Below are positions 47,327-60,465 of a stretch of 64,000 nucleotides of DNA, piece after piece (within the stretch, counting starts at the first letter, position 1; every line of letters begins with the position of its first letter). A program made the position numbers and the translations under genes. The stretch is from contig CM067316.1 of the NCBI GenBank assembly GCA_034231615.1, positions 29,627,714 through 29,691,713 of the forward strand. The letters are read 5' to 3'. This DNA comes from Meghimatium bilineatum. Taxonomy: Eukaryota; Mollusca; Gastropoda; Stylommatophora; Philomycidae. The notes beneath the pieces were generated by a model. The model was not told where the DNA came from, did no database searches, and saw nothing but the letters and a program-made list of their open reading frames with translations.

Positions 47327-49689
47327 GTTTAGTACGTCAAAACTCAGTGTTCTATTGCATATTACTCACAAATTGGGTGTACTGCAGCTTACTACACCAG
47401 AAATTGCAGTCTGGACACACGAATTTGGTGTATTCTAGCTTACTACGTTAGAACTCGGTGTATTCTGGCATATTACTCACAAGTTCATTGTTCTGAAGCT
47501 TACTACACTTGAATTGAGTCTATTCTGGCCTATTATACATCATTTCGTAGTAATGCAGCATAATACGTCAGAATACTGTCGTATTACACACAAATTAGGT
47601 CTTGCTGTTTAGTACGTCAAAACTCAGTGTTTTGTGGCATATTACTCACAAATTGGGTGTACTGAAGCTTACTACACTTGAATTGAGTGTATTCTGGCCT
47701 GTTACACATGACTTCGTTGTTTTGCAGCTTAATAACTAAGAACACTGGCTAATTATACACAAATTAGGTCTCTTGCTGTTTAGTACGTCAAAACTCAGTG
47801 TTCTGTGGCATATTACTCACAAATTGGGTGTACTGCAGCTTACTACACCAGAAATTGCAGTCTGGACACACGAATTTGGTGTATTCTAGCTTACTACGTT
47901 AGAACTCGGTGTATTCTACCATATTACTCACAAGTTCATTGTTCTGAAGCTTACTACACTTGAATTGAGTCTATTCTGGCCTATTATACATCATTTCGTA
48001 GTAATGCAGCATAATACGTCAGAATACTGTCGTATTACACACAAATTAGGTCTTGCTGTTTAGTACGTCAAAACTCAGTGTTTTGTGCATATTACTCACA
48101 AATTGGGTGTACTGAAGCTTACTACATTTGAATTGAGTGTATTATGGCCTGTTACACATGACTTCGTTGTTTTGCTGCTTAATAACTAAGAACACTGGCG
48201 AATTATACACAAATTAGGTCTCTTGCTGTTTAGTACGTCAAAACTCAGTGTTCTATGTCATATTACTCACAAATTGGGTAAAGTTCAGCTTACTACACCA
48301 GAAATTGCAGTCTGGACACACGAATTTGGTGTATTCTAGCTTACTACGTTAGAACTCGGTGTATTCTGGCATATTACTCACGTTCATTGTTCTGAAGCTT
48401 ACTACACATGAATTGAGTCTATTCTGGCCTATTATACATCATTTCGTAGTAATGCAGCATAATACGTCAGAATACTGTCGTATTACACACAAATTAGGTC
48501 TTGCTGTTTAGTACGTCAAAACTGAGTGTTTTGTGGCATATTACTCACAAATTGGGTGTACTGAAGCTTACTACACTTCAATTGAGTCTATTCTGGCCTG
48601 TTACACATGACTTTGGTGTATTCTAGCTAACTACGTTAGAACTCGGTGTATTCTGTCATATTACTCACAAATTCATTGTTCTGAAGCTTACTACACTTGA
48701 ATTGAGTCTATTCTGGCCTATTATACATCATTTCATACTAATGCAGCATAATACGTCAGAATACTGTCGTATTACACACAAATTAGGTCTTGCTGTTTAG
48801 TACGTCAAAACTCAGTGTTTTGTGGCATATTACTCACAAATTGGGTGTACTGAAGCTTACTACACTTGAATTGAGTGTATTCTGGCCTGTTACACATGAC
48901 TTCGTTGTTTTGCAGCTTAATAACTAAGAACACTGGCTAATTATACACAAATTAGGTCTCTTGCTGTTTAGTACGTCAAAACTCAGTGTTCTGTGGCATA
49001 TTACTCACAAATTGGGTGTACTGCAGCTTACTACACCAGAAATTGCAGTCTGGACACACGAATTTGGTGTATTCTAGCTTACTACGTTAGAACTCGGTGT
49101 ATTCTGTCATATTACTCACACGTTCATTGTTCTGAAGCTTACTACACTTGAATTGAGTCTATTCTGGCCTATTATACATCATTTCGTAGTAATGCAGCAT
49201 AATACGTCAGAATACTGTCGTATTACACACAAATTAGGTCTTGCTGTTTAGTACGTCAAAACTCAGTGTTTTGTGCATATTACTCACAAATTGGGTGTAC
49301 TGAAGCTTACTACATTTGAATTGAGTGTATTCTGGCCTGTTACACATTCGTTGTTTTGCAGCTTAATAACTAAGAACACTGGCGAATTATACACAAATTA
49401 AGTCTCTTGCTGTTTAGTACGTCAAAACTCCGTGTTCTATGTCATATTACTCACAAATTGGGTAAAGTTCAGCTTACTACACCAGAAATTGCAGTCTGGA
49501 CACGAATTTGGTGTATTCTAGCTTACTACGTTAGAACTCGGTGTATTCTGGCATATTACTCACAAGTTCATTGTTCTGAAGCTTACTACACTTCAATTGA
49601 GTCTATTCTGGCCTATTATACATCATTTCGTTGTATTGCAGCATAATACGTCAGAATACTGTCGTATTACACACAGATCAGATCTTGCT
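47327..49689 (+). repeat. 2.37-kb ten-unit higher-order repeat, copy 2
   Basis: It is directly tandem to copy 1 and has the same ten units; it is four bases shorter because the short unit at 49246 has CACATTCGTTG in place of CACATGACTTCGTTG. Other differences noted are GTCTTCCTG in copy 1 (46871) and CAAAATTCAGTG in copy 1 (46440), both normal here. Confidence 0.89.
48506..48794 (+). repeat. H-type hybrid unit 6
   Basis: It is the counterpart of the unit at 46139 in the second 2.37-kb repeat, with CACTTCAATTGAG and CATACTAATG conserved and the junction near 48612. Confidence 0.87.
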
Positions 49690-50420
49690 GTTTAGTACGT
49701 CAAAACTCAGTGTTCTATTGCATATTACTCACAAATTGGGTGTACTGCAGCTTACTACACCAGAAATTGCAGTCTGGACACACGAATTTGGTGTATTCTA
49801 GCTTACTACGTTAGAACTCGGTGTATTCTGGCATATTACTCACAAGTTCATTGTTCTGAAGCTTACTACACTTGAATTGAGTCTATTCTGGCCTATTATA
49901 CATCATTTCGTAGTAATGCAGCATAATACGTCAGAATACTGTCGTATTACACAAAAATTAGGTCTTGCTGTTTAGTACGTCAAAACTCAGTGTTTTGTGG
50001 CATATTACTCACAAATTGGGTGTACTGAAGCTTACTACACTTGAATTGAGTGTATTCTGGCCTGTTACACATGACTTCGTTGTTTTGCAGCTTAATAACT
50101 AAGAACACTGGCTAATTATACACAAATTAGGTCTCTTGCTGTTTAGTACGTCAAAACTCAGTGTTCTGTGGCATATTACTCACAAATTGGGTGTACTGCA
50201 GCTTACTACACCAGAAATTGCAGTCTGGACACACGAATTTGGTGTATTCTAGCTTACTACATTAGAACTCGGTGTATTCTACCATATTACTCACAAGTTC
50301 ATTGTTCTGAAGCTTACTACACTTGAATTGAGTCTATTCTGGCCTATTATACATCATTTCGTAGTAATGCAGCATAATACGTCAGAATACTGTCGTATTA
50401 CACACAAATTAGGTCTTGCT
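49690..50420 (+). repeat. 2.37-kb repeat, copy 3 (first three units only)
   Basis: Long, short and long units match the start of copy 2 at an offset of 2363. Changes: ATTACACAAAAATTAGG in the first, and CTACTACATTAGAAC in the third, which is then found in units at 50872, 52665, 53396 and 59398. Next comes a long unit in place of the expected short one. Confidence 0.85.
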
Positions 50421-52944
50421 GTTTAGTACGTCAAAACTCAGTGTTCTATTGCATATTACTCACAAATTGGGTGTACTGCAGCTTACTACACCAGAAATTG
50501 CAGTCTGGACACACGAATTTGGTGTATTCTAGCTTACTACGTTAGAACTCGGTGTATTCTGGCATATTACTCACAAGTTCATTGTTCTGAAGCTTACTAC
50601 ACTTGAATTGAGTCTATTCTGACCTATTATACATCATTTCGTAGTAATGCAGCATAATACGTCAGAATACTGTCGTATTACACACAAATTAGGTCTTGCT
50701 GTTTAGTACGTCAAAACTCAGTGTTTTGTGGCATATTACTCACAAATTGGGTGTACTGAAGCTTACTACACTTGAATTGAGTGTATTCTGGCCTGTTACA
50801 CATGACTTCGTTGTTTTGCAGCTTAATAACTAAGAACACTGGCTAATTATACACAAATTAGGTCTCTTGCTGTTTAGTACGTGAAAACTCAGTGTTCTGT
50901 GGCATATTACTCACAAATTGGGTGTACTGCAGCTTACTACACCAGAAATTGCAGTCTGGACACACGAATTTGGTGTATTCTAGCTTACTACATTAGAACT
51001 CGGTGTATTCTACCATATTACTCACAAGTTCATTGTTCTGAAGCTTACTACACTTGAATTGAGTCTATTCTGGCCTATTATACATCATTTCGTAGTAATG
51101 CAGCATAATACGTCAGAATACTGTCGTATTACACACAAATTAGGTCTTGCTGTTTAGTACGTCAAAACTCAGTGTTTTGTGCATATTACTCACAAATTGG
51201 GTGTACTGAAGCTTACTACATTTGAATTGAGTGTATTCTGGCCTGTTACACATGACTTCGTTGTTTTGCTGCTTAATAACTAAGAACACTGGCGAATTAT
51301 ACACAAATTAGGTCTCTTGCTGTTTAGTACGTCAAAACTCAGTGTTCTATGTCATATTACTCACAAATTGGGTAAAGTTCAGCTTACTACACCAGAAATT
51401 GCAGTCTGGACACACGAATTTGGTGTATTCTAGCTTACTACGTTAGAACTCGGTGTATTCTGGCATATTACTCACGTTCATTGTTCTGAAGCTTACTACA
51501 CATGAATTGAGTCTATTCTGGCCTATTATACATCATTTCGTAGTAATGCAGCATAATACGTCAGAATACTGTCGTATTACACACAAATTAGGTCTTGTTG
51601 TTTAGTACGTCAAAACTCAGTGTTTTGTGGCATATTACTCACAAATTGGGTGTACTGAAGCTTACTACACTTGAATTGAGTGTATTCTGGCCTGTTACAC
51701 ATGACTTCGTTGTTTTGCAGCTTAATAACTAAGAACACTGGCGAATAATACACAAATTAGGTCTCTTGCTGTTTAGTACGTCAAAACTCATTGTTCTATT
51801 GCATATTACTCACAAATTGGGTGTACTGAAGCTTACTACACTTGAATTGAGTGTATTCTGACTTGTTACACATGACTGTTGTTTTGCAGCTTAATAACTA
51901 AGAACACTGGCGAATTATACACAAATTAGGTCTCTTGCTGTTTAGTACGTCAAAACTCCGTGTTCTATTGCATATTACTCACAAATTGGGTGTACTGCAG
52001 CTTACTACACCAGAAATTGCAGTCTGGACACACGAATTGGGTGTATTCCAGTTTAGTACGCCAAAACTCGTTGTATTCTGGCATATTACTCACAAATTCA
52101 TTGTACTGAAGCATACTACACTAGAATTGAGTGTATTCTGGCCTGTTACACATGACTTCGTTGTTTTGCAGCTTAATAACTAAGAACACTGGCGAATTAT
52201 ACACAAATTAGGTCTCTTGCTGTTTAGTACGTCAAAACTCAGTGTTCTATTGCATATTACTCACAAATTGGGTGTACTGCAGCTTACTACACCAGAAATT
52301 GCAGTCTGGACACACGAATTTGGTGTATTCTAGCTTACTACGTTAGAACTCGGTGTATTCTGGCATATTACTCACAAGTTCATTGTTCTGAAGCTTACTA
52401 CACTTGAATTGAGTCTATTCTGGCCATCATTTCGTAGTAATGCAGCATAATACGTCAGAATACTGTCGTATTACACACAAATTAGGTCTTGTTGTTTAGT
52501 ACGTCAAAACTCAGTGTTTTGTGGCATATTACTCACAAATTGGGTGTACTGAAGCTTACTACACTTGAATTGAGTGTATTCTGGCCTGTTACACATGACT
52601 TCGTTGTTTTGCAGCTTAATAACTAAGAACACTGGCTAATTATACACAAATTAGGTCTCTTGCTGTTTAGTACGTCAAAACTCAGTGTTCTGTGGCATAT
52701 TACTCACAAATTGGGTGTACTGCAGCTTACTACACCAGAAATTGCAGTCTGGACACACGAATTTGGTGTATTCTAGCTTACTACATTAGAACTCGGTGTA
52801 TTCTACCATATTACTCACAAGTTCATTGTTCTGAAGCTTACTACACTTGAATTGAGTCTATTCTGGCCTATTATACATCATTTCGTAGTAATGCAGCATA
52901 ATACGTCAGAATACTGTCGTATTACACACAAATTAGGTCTTGCT
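50421..52944 (+). repeat. 2.52-kb eleven-unit higher-order repeat, copy 1
   Basis: The order is long, short, long, short, long, short, short, F-type, shortened long, short, long (2524 bases). Marks are CTATTCTGACCTATTATAC in the first unit, GTACGTGAAAAC in the third, GGGTAAAGTTCA in the fifth, GGCGAATAATAC in the sixth, and CTGGCCATCATTTCG in the ninth. Confidence 0.88.
52222..52493 (+). repeat. Long unit with eight-base loss in D (272 bases)
   Basis: D reads CTGGCCATCATTTCG, lacking TATTATAC. Further copies are 54746-55017, 57155-57426 and 61195-61466, each directly after an F-type unit with CTCCGTGTTCTATTG. The next short unit follows GTCTTGTTG in each case. Confidence 0.88.
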
Positions 52945-55157
52945 GTTTAGTACGTCAAAACTCAGTGTTCTATTGCATATTACTCACAAATTGGGTGTAC
53001 TGCAGCTTACTACACCAGAAATTGCAGTCTGGACACACGAATTTGGTGTATTCTAGCTTACTACGTTAGAACTCGGTGTATTCTGGCATATTACTCACAA
53101 GTTCATTGTTCTGAAGCTTACTACACTTGAATTGAGTCTATTCTGACCTATTATACATCATTTCGTAGTAATGCAGCATAATACGTCAGAATACTGTCGT
53201 ATTACACACAAATTAGGTCTTGCTGTTTAGTACGTCAAAACTCAGTGTTTTGTGGCATATTACTCACAAATTGGGTGTACTGAAGCTTACTACACTTGAA
53301 TTGAGTGTATTCTGGCCTGTTACACATGACTTCGTTGTTTTGCAGCTTAATAACTAAGAACACTGGCTAATTATACACAAATTAGGTCTCTTGCTGTTTA
53401 GTACGTGAAAACTCAGTGTTCTGTGGCATATTACTCACAAATTGGGTGTACTGCAGCTTACTACACCAGAAATTGCAGTCTGGACACACGAATTTGGTGT
53501 ATTCTAGCTTACTACATTAGAACTCGGTGTATTCTACCATATTACTCACAAGTTCATTGTTCTGAAGCTTACTACACTTGAATTGAGTCTATTCTGGCCT
53601 ATTATACATCATTTCGTAGTAATGCAGCATAATACGTCAGAATACTGTCGTATTACACACAAATTAGGTCTTGCTGTTTAGTACGTCAAAACTCAGTGTT
53701 TTGTGCATATTACTCACAAATTGGGTGTACTGAAGCTTACTACATTTGAATTGAGTGTATTCTGGCCTGTTACACATGACTTCGTTGTTTTGCTGCTTAA
53801 TAACTAAGAACACTGGCGAATTATACACAAATTAGGTCTCTTGCTGTTTAGTACGTCAAAACTCAGTGTTCTATGTCATATTACTCACAAATTGGGTAAA
53901 GTTCAGCTTACTACACCAGAAATTGCAGTCTGGACACACGAATTTGGTGTATTCTAGCTTACTACGTTAGAACTCGGTGTATTCTGGCATATTACTCACG
54001 TTCATTGTTCTGAAGCTTACTACACATGAATTGAGTCTATTCTGGCCTATTATACATCATTTCGTAGTAATGCAGCATAATACGTCAGAATACTGTCGTA
54101 TTACACACAAATTAGGTCTTGTTGTTTAGTACGTCAAAACTCAGTGTTTTGTGGCATATTACTCACAAATTGGGTGTACTGAAGCTTACTACACTTGAAT
54201 TGAGTGTATTCTGGCCTGTTACACATGACTTCGTTGTTTTGCAGCTTAATAACTAAGAACACTGGCGAATAATACACAAATTAGGTCTCTTGCTGTTTAG
54301 TACGTCAAAACTCATTGTTCTATTGCATATTACTCACAAATTGGGTGTACTGAAGCTTACTACACTTGAATTGAGTGTATTCTGACTTGTTACACATGAC
54401 TGTTGTTTTGCAGCTTAATAACTAAGAACACTGGCGAATTATACACAAATTAGGTCTCTTGCTGTTTAGTACGTCAAAACTCCGTGTTCTATTGCATATT
54501 ACTCACAAATTGGGTGTACTGCAGCTTACTACACCAGAAATTGCAGTCTGGACACACGAATTGGGTGTATTCCAGTTTAGTACGCCAAAACTCGTTGTAT
54601 TCTGGCATATTACTCACAAATTCATTGTACTGAAGCATACTACACTAGAATTGAGTGTATTCTGGCCTGTTACACATGACTTCGTTGTTTTGCAGCTTAA
54701 TAACTAAGAACACTGGCGAATTATACACAAATTAGGTCTCTTGCTGTTTAGTACGTCAAAACTCAGTGTTCTATTGCATATTACTCACAAATTGGGTGTA
54801 CTGCAGCTTACTACACCAGAAATTGCAGTCTGGACACACGAATTTGGTGTATTCTAGCTTACTACGTTAGAACTCGGTGTATTCTGGCATATTACTCACA
54901 AGTTCATTGTTCTGAAGCTTACTACACTTGAATTGAGTCTATTCTGGCCATCATTTCGTAGTAATGCAGCATAATACGTCAGAATACTGTCGTATTACAC
55001 ACAAATTAGGTCTTGTTGTTTAGTACGTCAAAACTCAGTGTTTTGTGGCATATTACTCACAAATTGGGTGTACTGAAGCTTACTACACTTGAATTGAGTG
55101 TATTCTGGCCTGTTACACATGACTTCGTTGTTTTGCAGCTTAATAACTAAGAACACT
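52945..55157 (+). repeat. 2.52-kb eleven-unit higher-order repeat, copy 2 (incomplete)
   Basis: It is directly tandem to copy 1 with every listed mark present. The match ends in the short unit at 55018, where CTGGCTAATT of copy 1 is CTGGCGAATT here, and a second short unit follows instead of a long one. Confidence 0.88.
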
Positions 55158-56084
55158 GGCGAATTATACACAAATTAGGTCTCTTGCTGTTTAGTACGTC
55201 AAAACTCATTGTTCTATTGCATATTACTCACAAATTGGGTGTACTGAAGCTTACTACACTTGAATTGAGTGTATTCTGACTTGTTACACATGACTGTTGT
55301 TTTGCAGCTTAATAACTAAGAACACTGGCGAATTATACACAAATTAGGTCTCTTGCTGTTTAGTACGTCAAAACTCAGTGTTCTATTGCATATTACTCAC
55401 AAATTGGGTGTACTGCAGCTTACTACACCAGAAATTGCAGTCTGGACACACGAATTTGGTGTATTCTAGCTTACTACGTTAGAACTCGGTGTATTCTGGC
55501 ATATTACTCACAAGTTCATTGTTCTGAAGCTTACTACACTTGAATTGAGTCTATTCTGGCCTATTATACATCATTTCGTAGTAATGCAGCATAATACGTC
55601 AGAATACTGTCGTATTACACACAAATTAGGTCTTTCTGTTTAGTACGTCAAAACTCAGTGTTTTGTGGCATATTACTCACAAATTGGGTGTACAAGCTTA
55701 CTACACTTGAATTGAGTGTATTCTGACTTGTTACACATGACTGTTGTTTTGCAGCTTAATAACTAAGAACACTGGCGAACTATACACAAATTAGGTCTCT
55801 TGCTGTTTAGTACGTCAAAACTCAGTGTTCTATGGCATATTACTCACAAATTGGGTGTACTGCAGCTTACTAATCCAGAAATTGCAGTCTGGACACACGA
55901 ATTTGGTGTATTCTAGCTAACTACGTTAGAACTCGGTGTATTCTGTCATATTACTCACAAATTCATTGTTCTGAAGCTTACTACACTTGAATTGAGTCTA
56001 TTCTGGCCTATTATACATCATTTCATAGTAATGCAGCATAATACGTCAGAATACTGTCGTATTACACACAAATTAGGTCTTGCT
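53676..56084 (+). repeat. 2.41-kb eleven-unit higher-order repeat, copy 1
   Basis: Starting from the short unit with TTTGTGCATATT, the order is short, long, short, short, F-type, shortened long, short, short, long, short, long (2409 bases). It overlaps the second 2.52-kb copy, which shows that one amplification was built on a piece of the earlier one. The long unit at 55358 ends GGTCTTTCTG. Confidence 0.88.
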
Positions 56085-58493
56085 GTTTAGTACGTCAAAA
56101 CTCAGTGTTTTGTGCATATTACTCACAAATTGGGTGTACTGAAGCTTACTACATTTGAATTGAGTGTATTCTGGCCTGTTACACATGACTTCGTTGTTTT
56201 GCTGCTTAATAACTAAGAACACTGGCGAATTATACACAAATTAGGTCTCTTGCTGTTTAGTACGTCAAAACTCAGTGTTCTATGTCATATTACTCACAAA
56301 TTGGGTAAAGTTCAGCTTACTACACCAGAAATTGCAGTCTGGACACACGAATTTGGTGTATTCTAGCTTACTACGTTAGAACTCGGTGTATTCTGGCATA
56401 TTACTCACGTTCATTGTTCTGAAGCTTACTACACATGAATTGAGTCTATTCTGGCCTATTATACATCATTTCGTAGTAATGCAGCATAATACGTCAGAAT
56501 ACTGTCGTATTACACACAAATTAGGTCTTGTTGTTTAGTACGTCAAAACTCAGTGTTTTGTGGCATATTACTCACAAATTGGGTGTACTGAAGCTTACTA
56601 CACTTGAATTGAGTGTATTCTGGCCTGTTACACATGACTTCGTTGTTTTGCAGCTTAATAACTAAGAACACTGGCGAATAATACACAAATTAGGTCTCTT
56701 GCTGTTTAGTACGTCAAAACTCATTGTTCTATTGCATATTACTCACAAATTGGGTGTACTGAAGCTTACTACACTTGAATTGAGTGTATTCTGACTTGTT
56801 ACACATGACTGTTGTTTTGCAGCTTAATAACTAAGAACACTGGCGAATTATACACAAATTAGGTCTCTTGCTGTTTAGTACGTCAAAACTCCGTGTTCTA
56901 TTGCATATTACTCACAAATTGGGTGTACTGCAGCTTACTACACCAGAAATTGCAGTCTGGACACACGAATTGGGTGTATTCCAGTTTAGTACGCCAAAAC
57001 TCGTTGTATTCTGGCATATTACTCACAAATTCATTGTACTGAAGCATACTACACTAGAATTGAGTGTATTCTGGCCTGTTACACATGACTTCGTTGTTTT
57101 GCAGCTTAATAACTAAGAACACTGGCGAATTATACACAAATTAGGTCTCTTGCTGTTTAGTACGTCAAAACTCAGTGTTCTATTGCATATTACTCACAAA
57201 TTGGGTGTACTGCAGCTTACTACACCAGAAATTGCAGTCTGGACACACGAATTTGGTGTATTCTAGCTTACTACGTTAGAACTCGGTGTATTCTGGCATA
57301 TTACTCACAAGTTCATTGTTCTGAAGCTTACTACACTTGAATTGAGTCTATTCTGGCCATCATTTCGTAGTAATGCAGCATAATACGTCAGAATACTGTC
57401 GTATTACACACAAATTAGGTCTTGTTGTTTAGTACGTCAAAACTCAGTGTTTTGTGGCATATTACTCACAAATTGGGTGTACTGAAGCTTACTACACTTG
57501 AATTGAGTGTATTCTGGCCTGTTACACATGACTTCGTTGTTTTGCAGCTTAATAACTAAGAACACTGGCGAATTATACACAAATTAGGTCTCTTGCTGTT
57601 TAGTACGTCAAAACTCATTGTTCTATTGCATATTACTCACAAATTGGGTGTACTGAAGCTTACTACACTTGAATTGAGTGTATTCTGACTTGTTACACAT
57701 GACTGTTGTTTTGCAGCTTAATAACTAAGAACACTGGCGAATTATACACAAATTAGGTCTCTTGCTGTTTAGTACGTCAAAACTCAGTGTTCTATTGCAT
57801 ATTACTCACAAATTGGGTGTACTGCAGCTTACTACACCAGAAATTGCAGTCTGGACACACGAATTTGGTGTATTCTAGCTTACTACGTTAGAACTCGGTG
57901 TATTCTGGCATATTACTCACAAGTTCATTGTTCTGAAGCTTACTACACTTGAATTGAGTCTATTCTGGCCTATTATACATCATTTCGTAGTAATGCAGCA
58001 TAATACGTCAGAATACTGTCGTATTACACACAAATTAGGTCTTGCTGTTTAGTACGTCAAAACTCAGTGTTTTGTGGCATATTACTCACAAATTGGGTGT
58101 ACAAGCTTACTACACTTGAATTGAGTGTATTCTGACTTGTTACACATGACTGTTGTTTTGCAGCTTAATAACTAAGAACACTGGCGAACTATACACAAAT
58201 TAGGTCTCTTGCTGTTTAGTACGTCAAAACTCAGTGTTCTATGGCATATTACTCACAAATTGGGTGTACTGCAGCTTACTAATCCAGAAATTGCAGTCTG
58301 GACACACGAATTTGGTGTATTCTAGCTAACTACGTTAGAACTCGGTGTATTCTGTCATATTACTCACAAATTCATTGTTCTGAAGCTTACTACACTTGAA
58401 TTGAGTCTATTCTGGCCTATTATACATCATTTCATAGTAATGCAGCATAATACGTCAGAATACTGTCGTATTACACACAAATTAGGTCTTGCT
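56085..58493 (+). repeat. 2.41-kb eleven-unit higher-order repeat, copy 2
   Basis: It is directly tandem to copy 1 and of identical length. The only difference I noticed is GGTCTTGCTG for GGTCTTTCTG near 58042. The shared rare change GGCGAACTATAC (55777 and 58186) confirms the pairing. This is the most similar long pair in domain III. Confidence 0.89.
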
Positions 58494-59226
58494 GTTTAGT
58501 ACGTCAAAACTCAGTGTTTTGTGGCATATTACTCACAAATTGGGTGTACTGAAGCTTACTACACTTGAATTGAGTGTATTCTGGCCTGTTACACATGACT
58601 TCGTTGTTTTGGAGCTTAATAACTAAGAACACTGGCTAATTATACACAAATTAGGTCTCTTGCTGTTTAGTACGTCAAAACTCCGTGTTCTATGGCATAT
58701 TACTCACAAATTGGGTGTACTGCAGCTTACTACACCAGAAATTGCAGTCTGGACACACGAATTGGGTGTATTCCAGTTTAGTACGCCAAAACTCGTTGTA
58801 TTCTGGCATATTACTCACAAATTCATTGTACTGAAGCATACTACACTAGAATTGAGTGTATTCTGGCCTGTTACACATGACTTCGTTGTTTTGCAGCTTA
58901 ATAACTAAGAACACTGGCGAATTATACACAAATTAGGTCTCTTGCTGTTTAGTACGTCAAAACTCAGTGTTCTGTGGAATATTACTGACAAATTGGGTGT
59001 ACTGCAGCTTACTACACCAGAAATTGCAGTCTGGACACACGAATTTGGTGTATTCTAGCTTACTACGTTAGAACTCGGTGTATTCTGGCATATTACTCAC
59101 AAGTTCATTGTTCTGAAGCTTACTACTATTGAATTGAGTCTATTCTGGCCTATTATACATCATTTCATACTAATGCAGCATAATACGTCAGAATACTGTC
59201 GTATTACACACAAATTAGGTCTTGCT
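58494..59226 (+). repeat. Short, F-type and long units at a switch point
   Basis: The short unit has GTTTTGGAGC and CTGGCTAATT and the F-type unit CTCTATGG-type A, as in domain II near 23.0-23.5 kb. The long unit at 58947 has GTTCTGTGGAATATTACTGAC, CTATTGAATTGAG and CATACTAATG, a combination not seen elsewhere. The F-type plus long pair recurs in related form at 61809-62370. Confidence 0.8.
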
Positions 59227-60465
59227 GTTTAGTACGTCAAAACTCAGTGTTTTGTGGCATATTACTCACAAATTGGGTGTACTGAAGCTTACTACACTTG
59301 AATTGAGTGTATTCTGGCCTGTTACACATGACTTCGTTGTTTTGCAGCTTAATAACTAAGAACACTGGCTAATTATACACAAATTAGGTCTCTTGCTGTT
59401 TAGTACGTGAAAACTCAGTGTTCTGTGGCATATTACTCACAAATTGGGTGTACTGCAGCTTACTACACCAGAAATTGCAGTCTGGACACACGAATTTGGT
59501 GTATTCTAGCTTACTACATTAGAACTCGGTGTATTCTACCATATTACTCACAAGTTCATTGTTCTGAAGCTTACTACACTTGAATTGAGTCTATTCTGGC
59601 CTATTATACATCATTTCGTAGTAATGCAGCATAATACGTCAGAATACTGTCGTATTACACACAAATTAGGTCTTGCTGTTTAGTACGTCAAAACTCAGTG
59701 TTTTGTGCATATTACTCACAAATTGGGTGTACTGAAGCTTACTACATTTGAATTGAGTGTATTCTGGCCTGTTACACATGACTTCGTTGTTTTGCTGCTT
59801 AATAACTAAGAACACTGGCGAATTATACACAAATTAGGTCTCTTGCTGTTTAGTACGTCAAAACTCAGTGTTCTATGTCATATTACTCACAAATTGGGTA
59901 AAGTTCAGCTTACTACACCAGAAATTGTAGTCTGGACACACGAATTTGGTGTATTCTAGCTTACTACGTTAGAACTCGGTGTATTCTGGCATATTACTCA
60001 CGTTCATTGTTCTGAAGCTTACTACACATGAATTGAGTCTATTCTGGCCTATTATACATCATTTCGTAGTAATGCAGCATAATACGTCAGAATACTGTCG
60101 TATTACACACAAATTAGGTCTTGTTGTTTAGTACGTCAAAACTCAGTGTTTTGTGGCATATTACTCACAAATTGGGTGTACTGAAGCTTACTACACTTGA
60201 ATTGAGTGTATTCTGGCCTGTTACACATGACTTCGTTGTTTTGCAGCTTAATAACTAAGAACACTGGCGAATAATACACAAATTAGGTCTCTTGCTGTTT
60301 AGTACGTCAAAACTCATTGTTCTATTGCATATTACTCACAAATTGGGTGTACTGAAGCTTACTACACTTGAATTGAGTGTATTCTGACTTGTTACACATG
60401 ACTCTTGTTTTGCAGCTTAATAACTAAGAACACTGGCGAATTATACACAAATTAGGTCTCTTGCT
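59227..60465 (+). repeat. Piece of the 2.52-kb repeat (six units)
   Basis: The units short, long, short, long, short, short match 53225-54463 at an offset of 6002, including GTACGTGAAAAC, CTACCATATTAC, GGGTAAAGTTCA and GGCGAATAATAC. Private changes are GAAATTGTAGTC near 59923 and CATGACTCTTG near 60399. It ends where an F-type unit would be expected. Confidence 0.86.
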
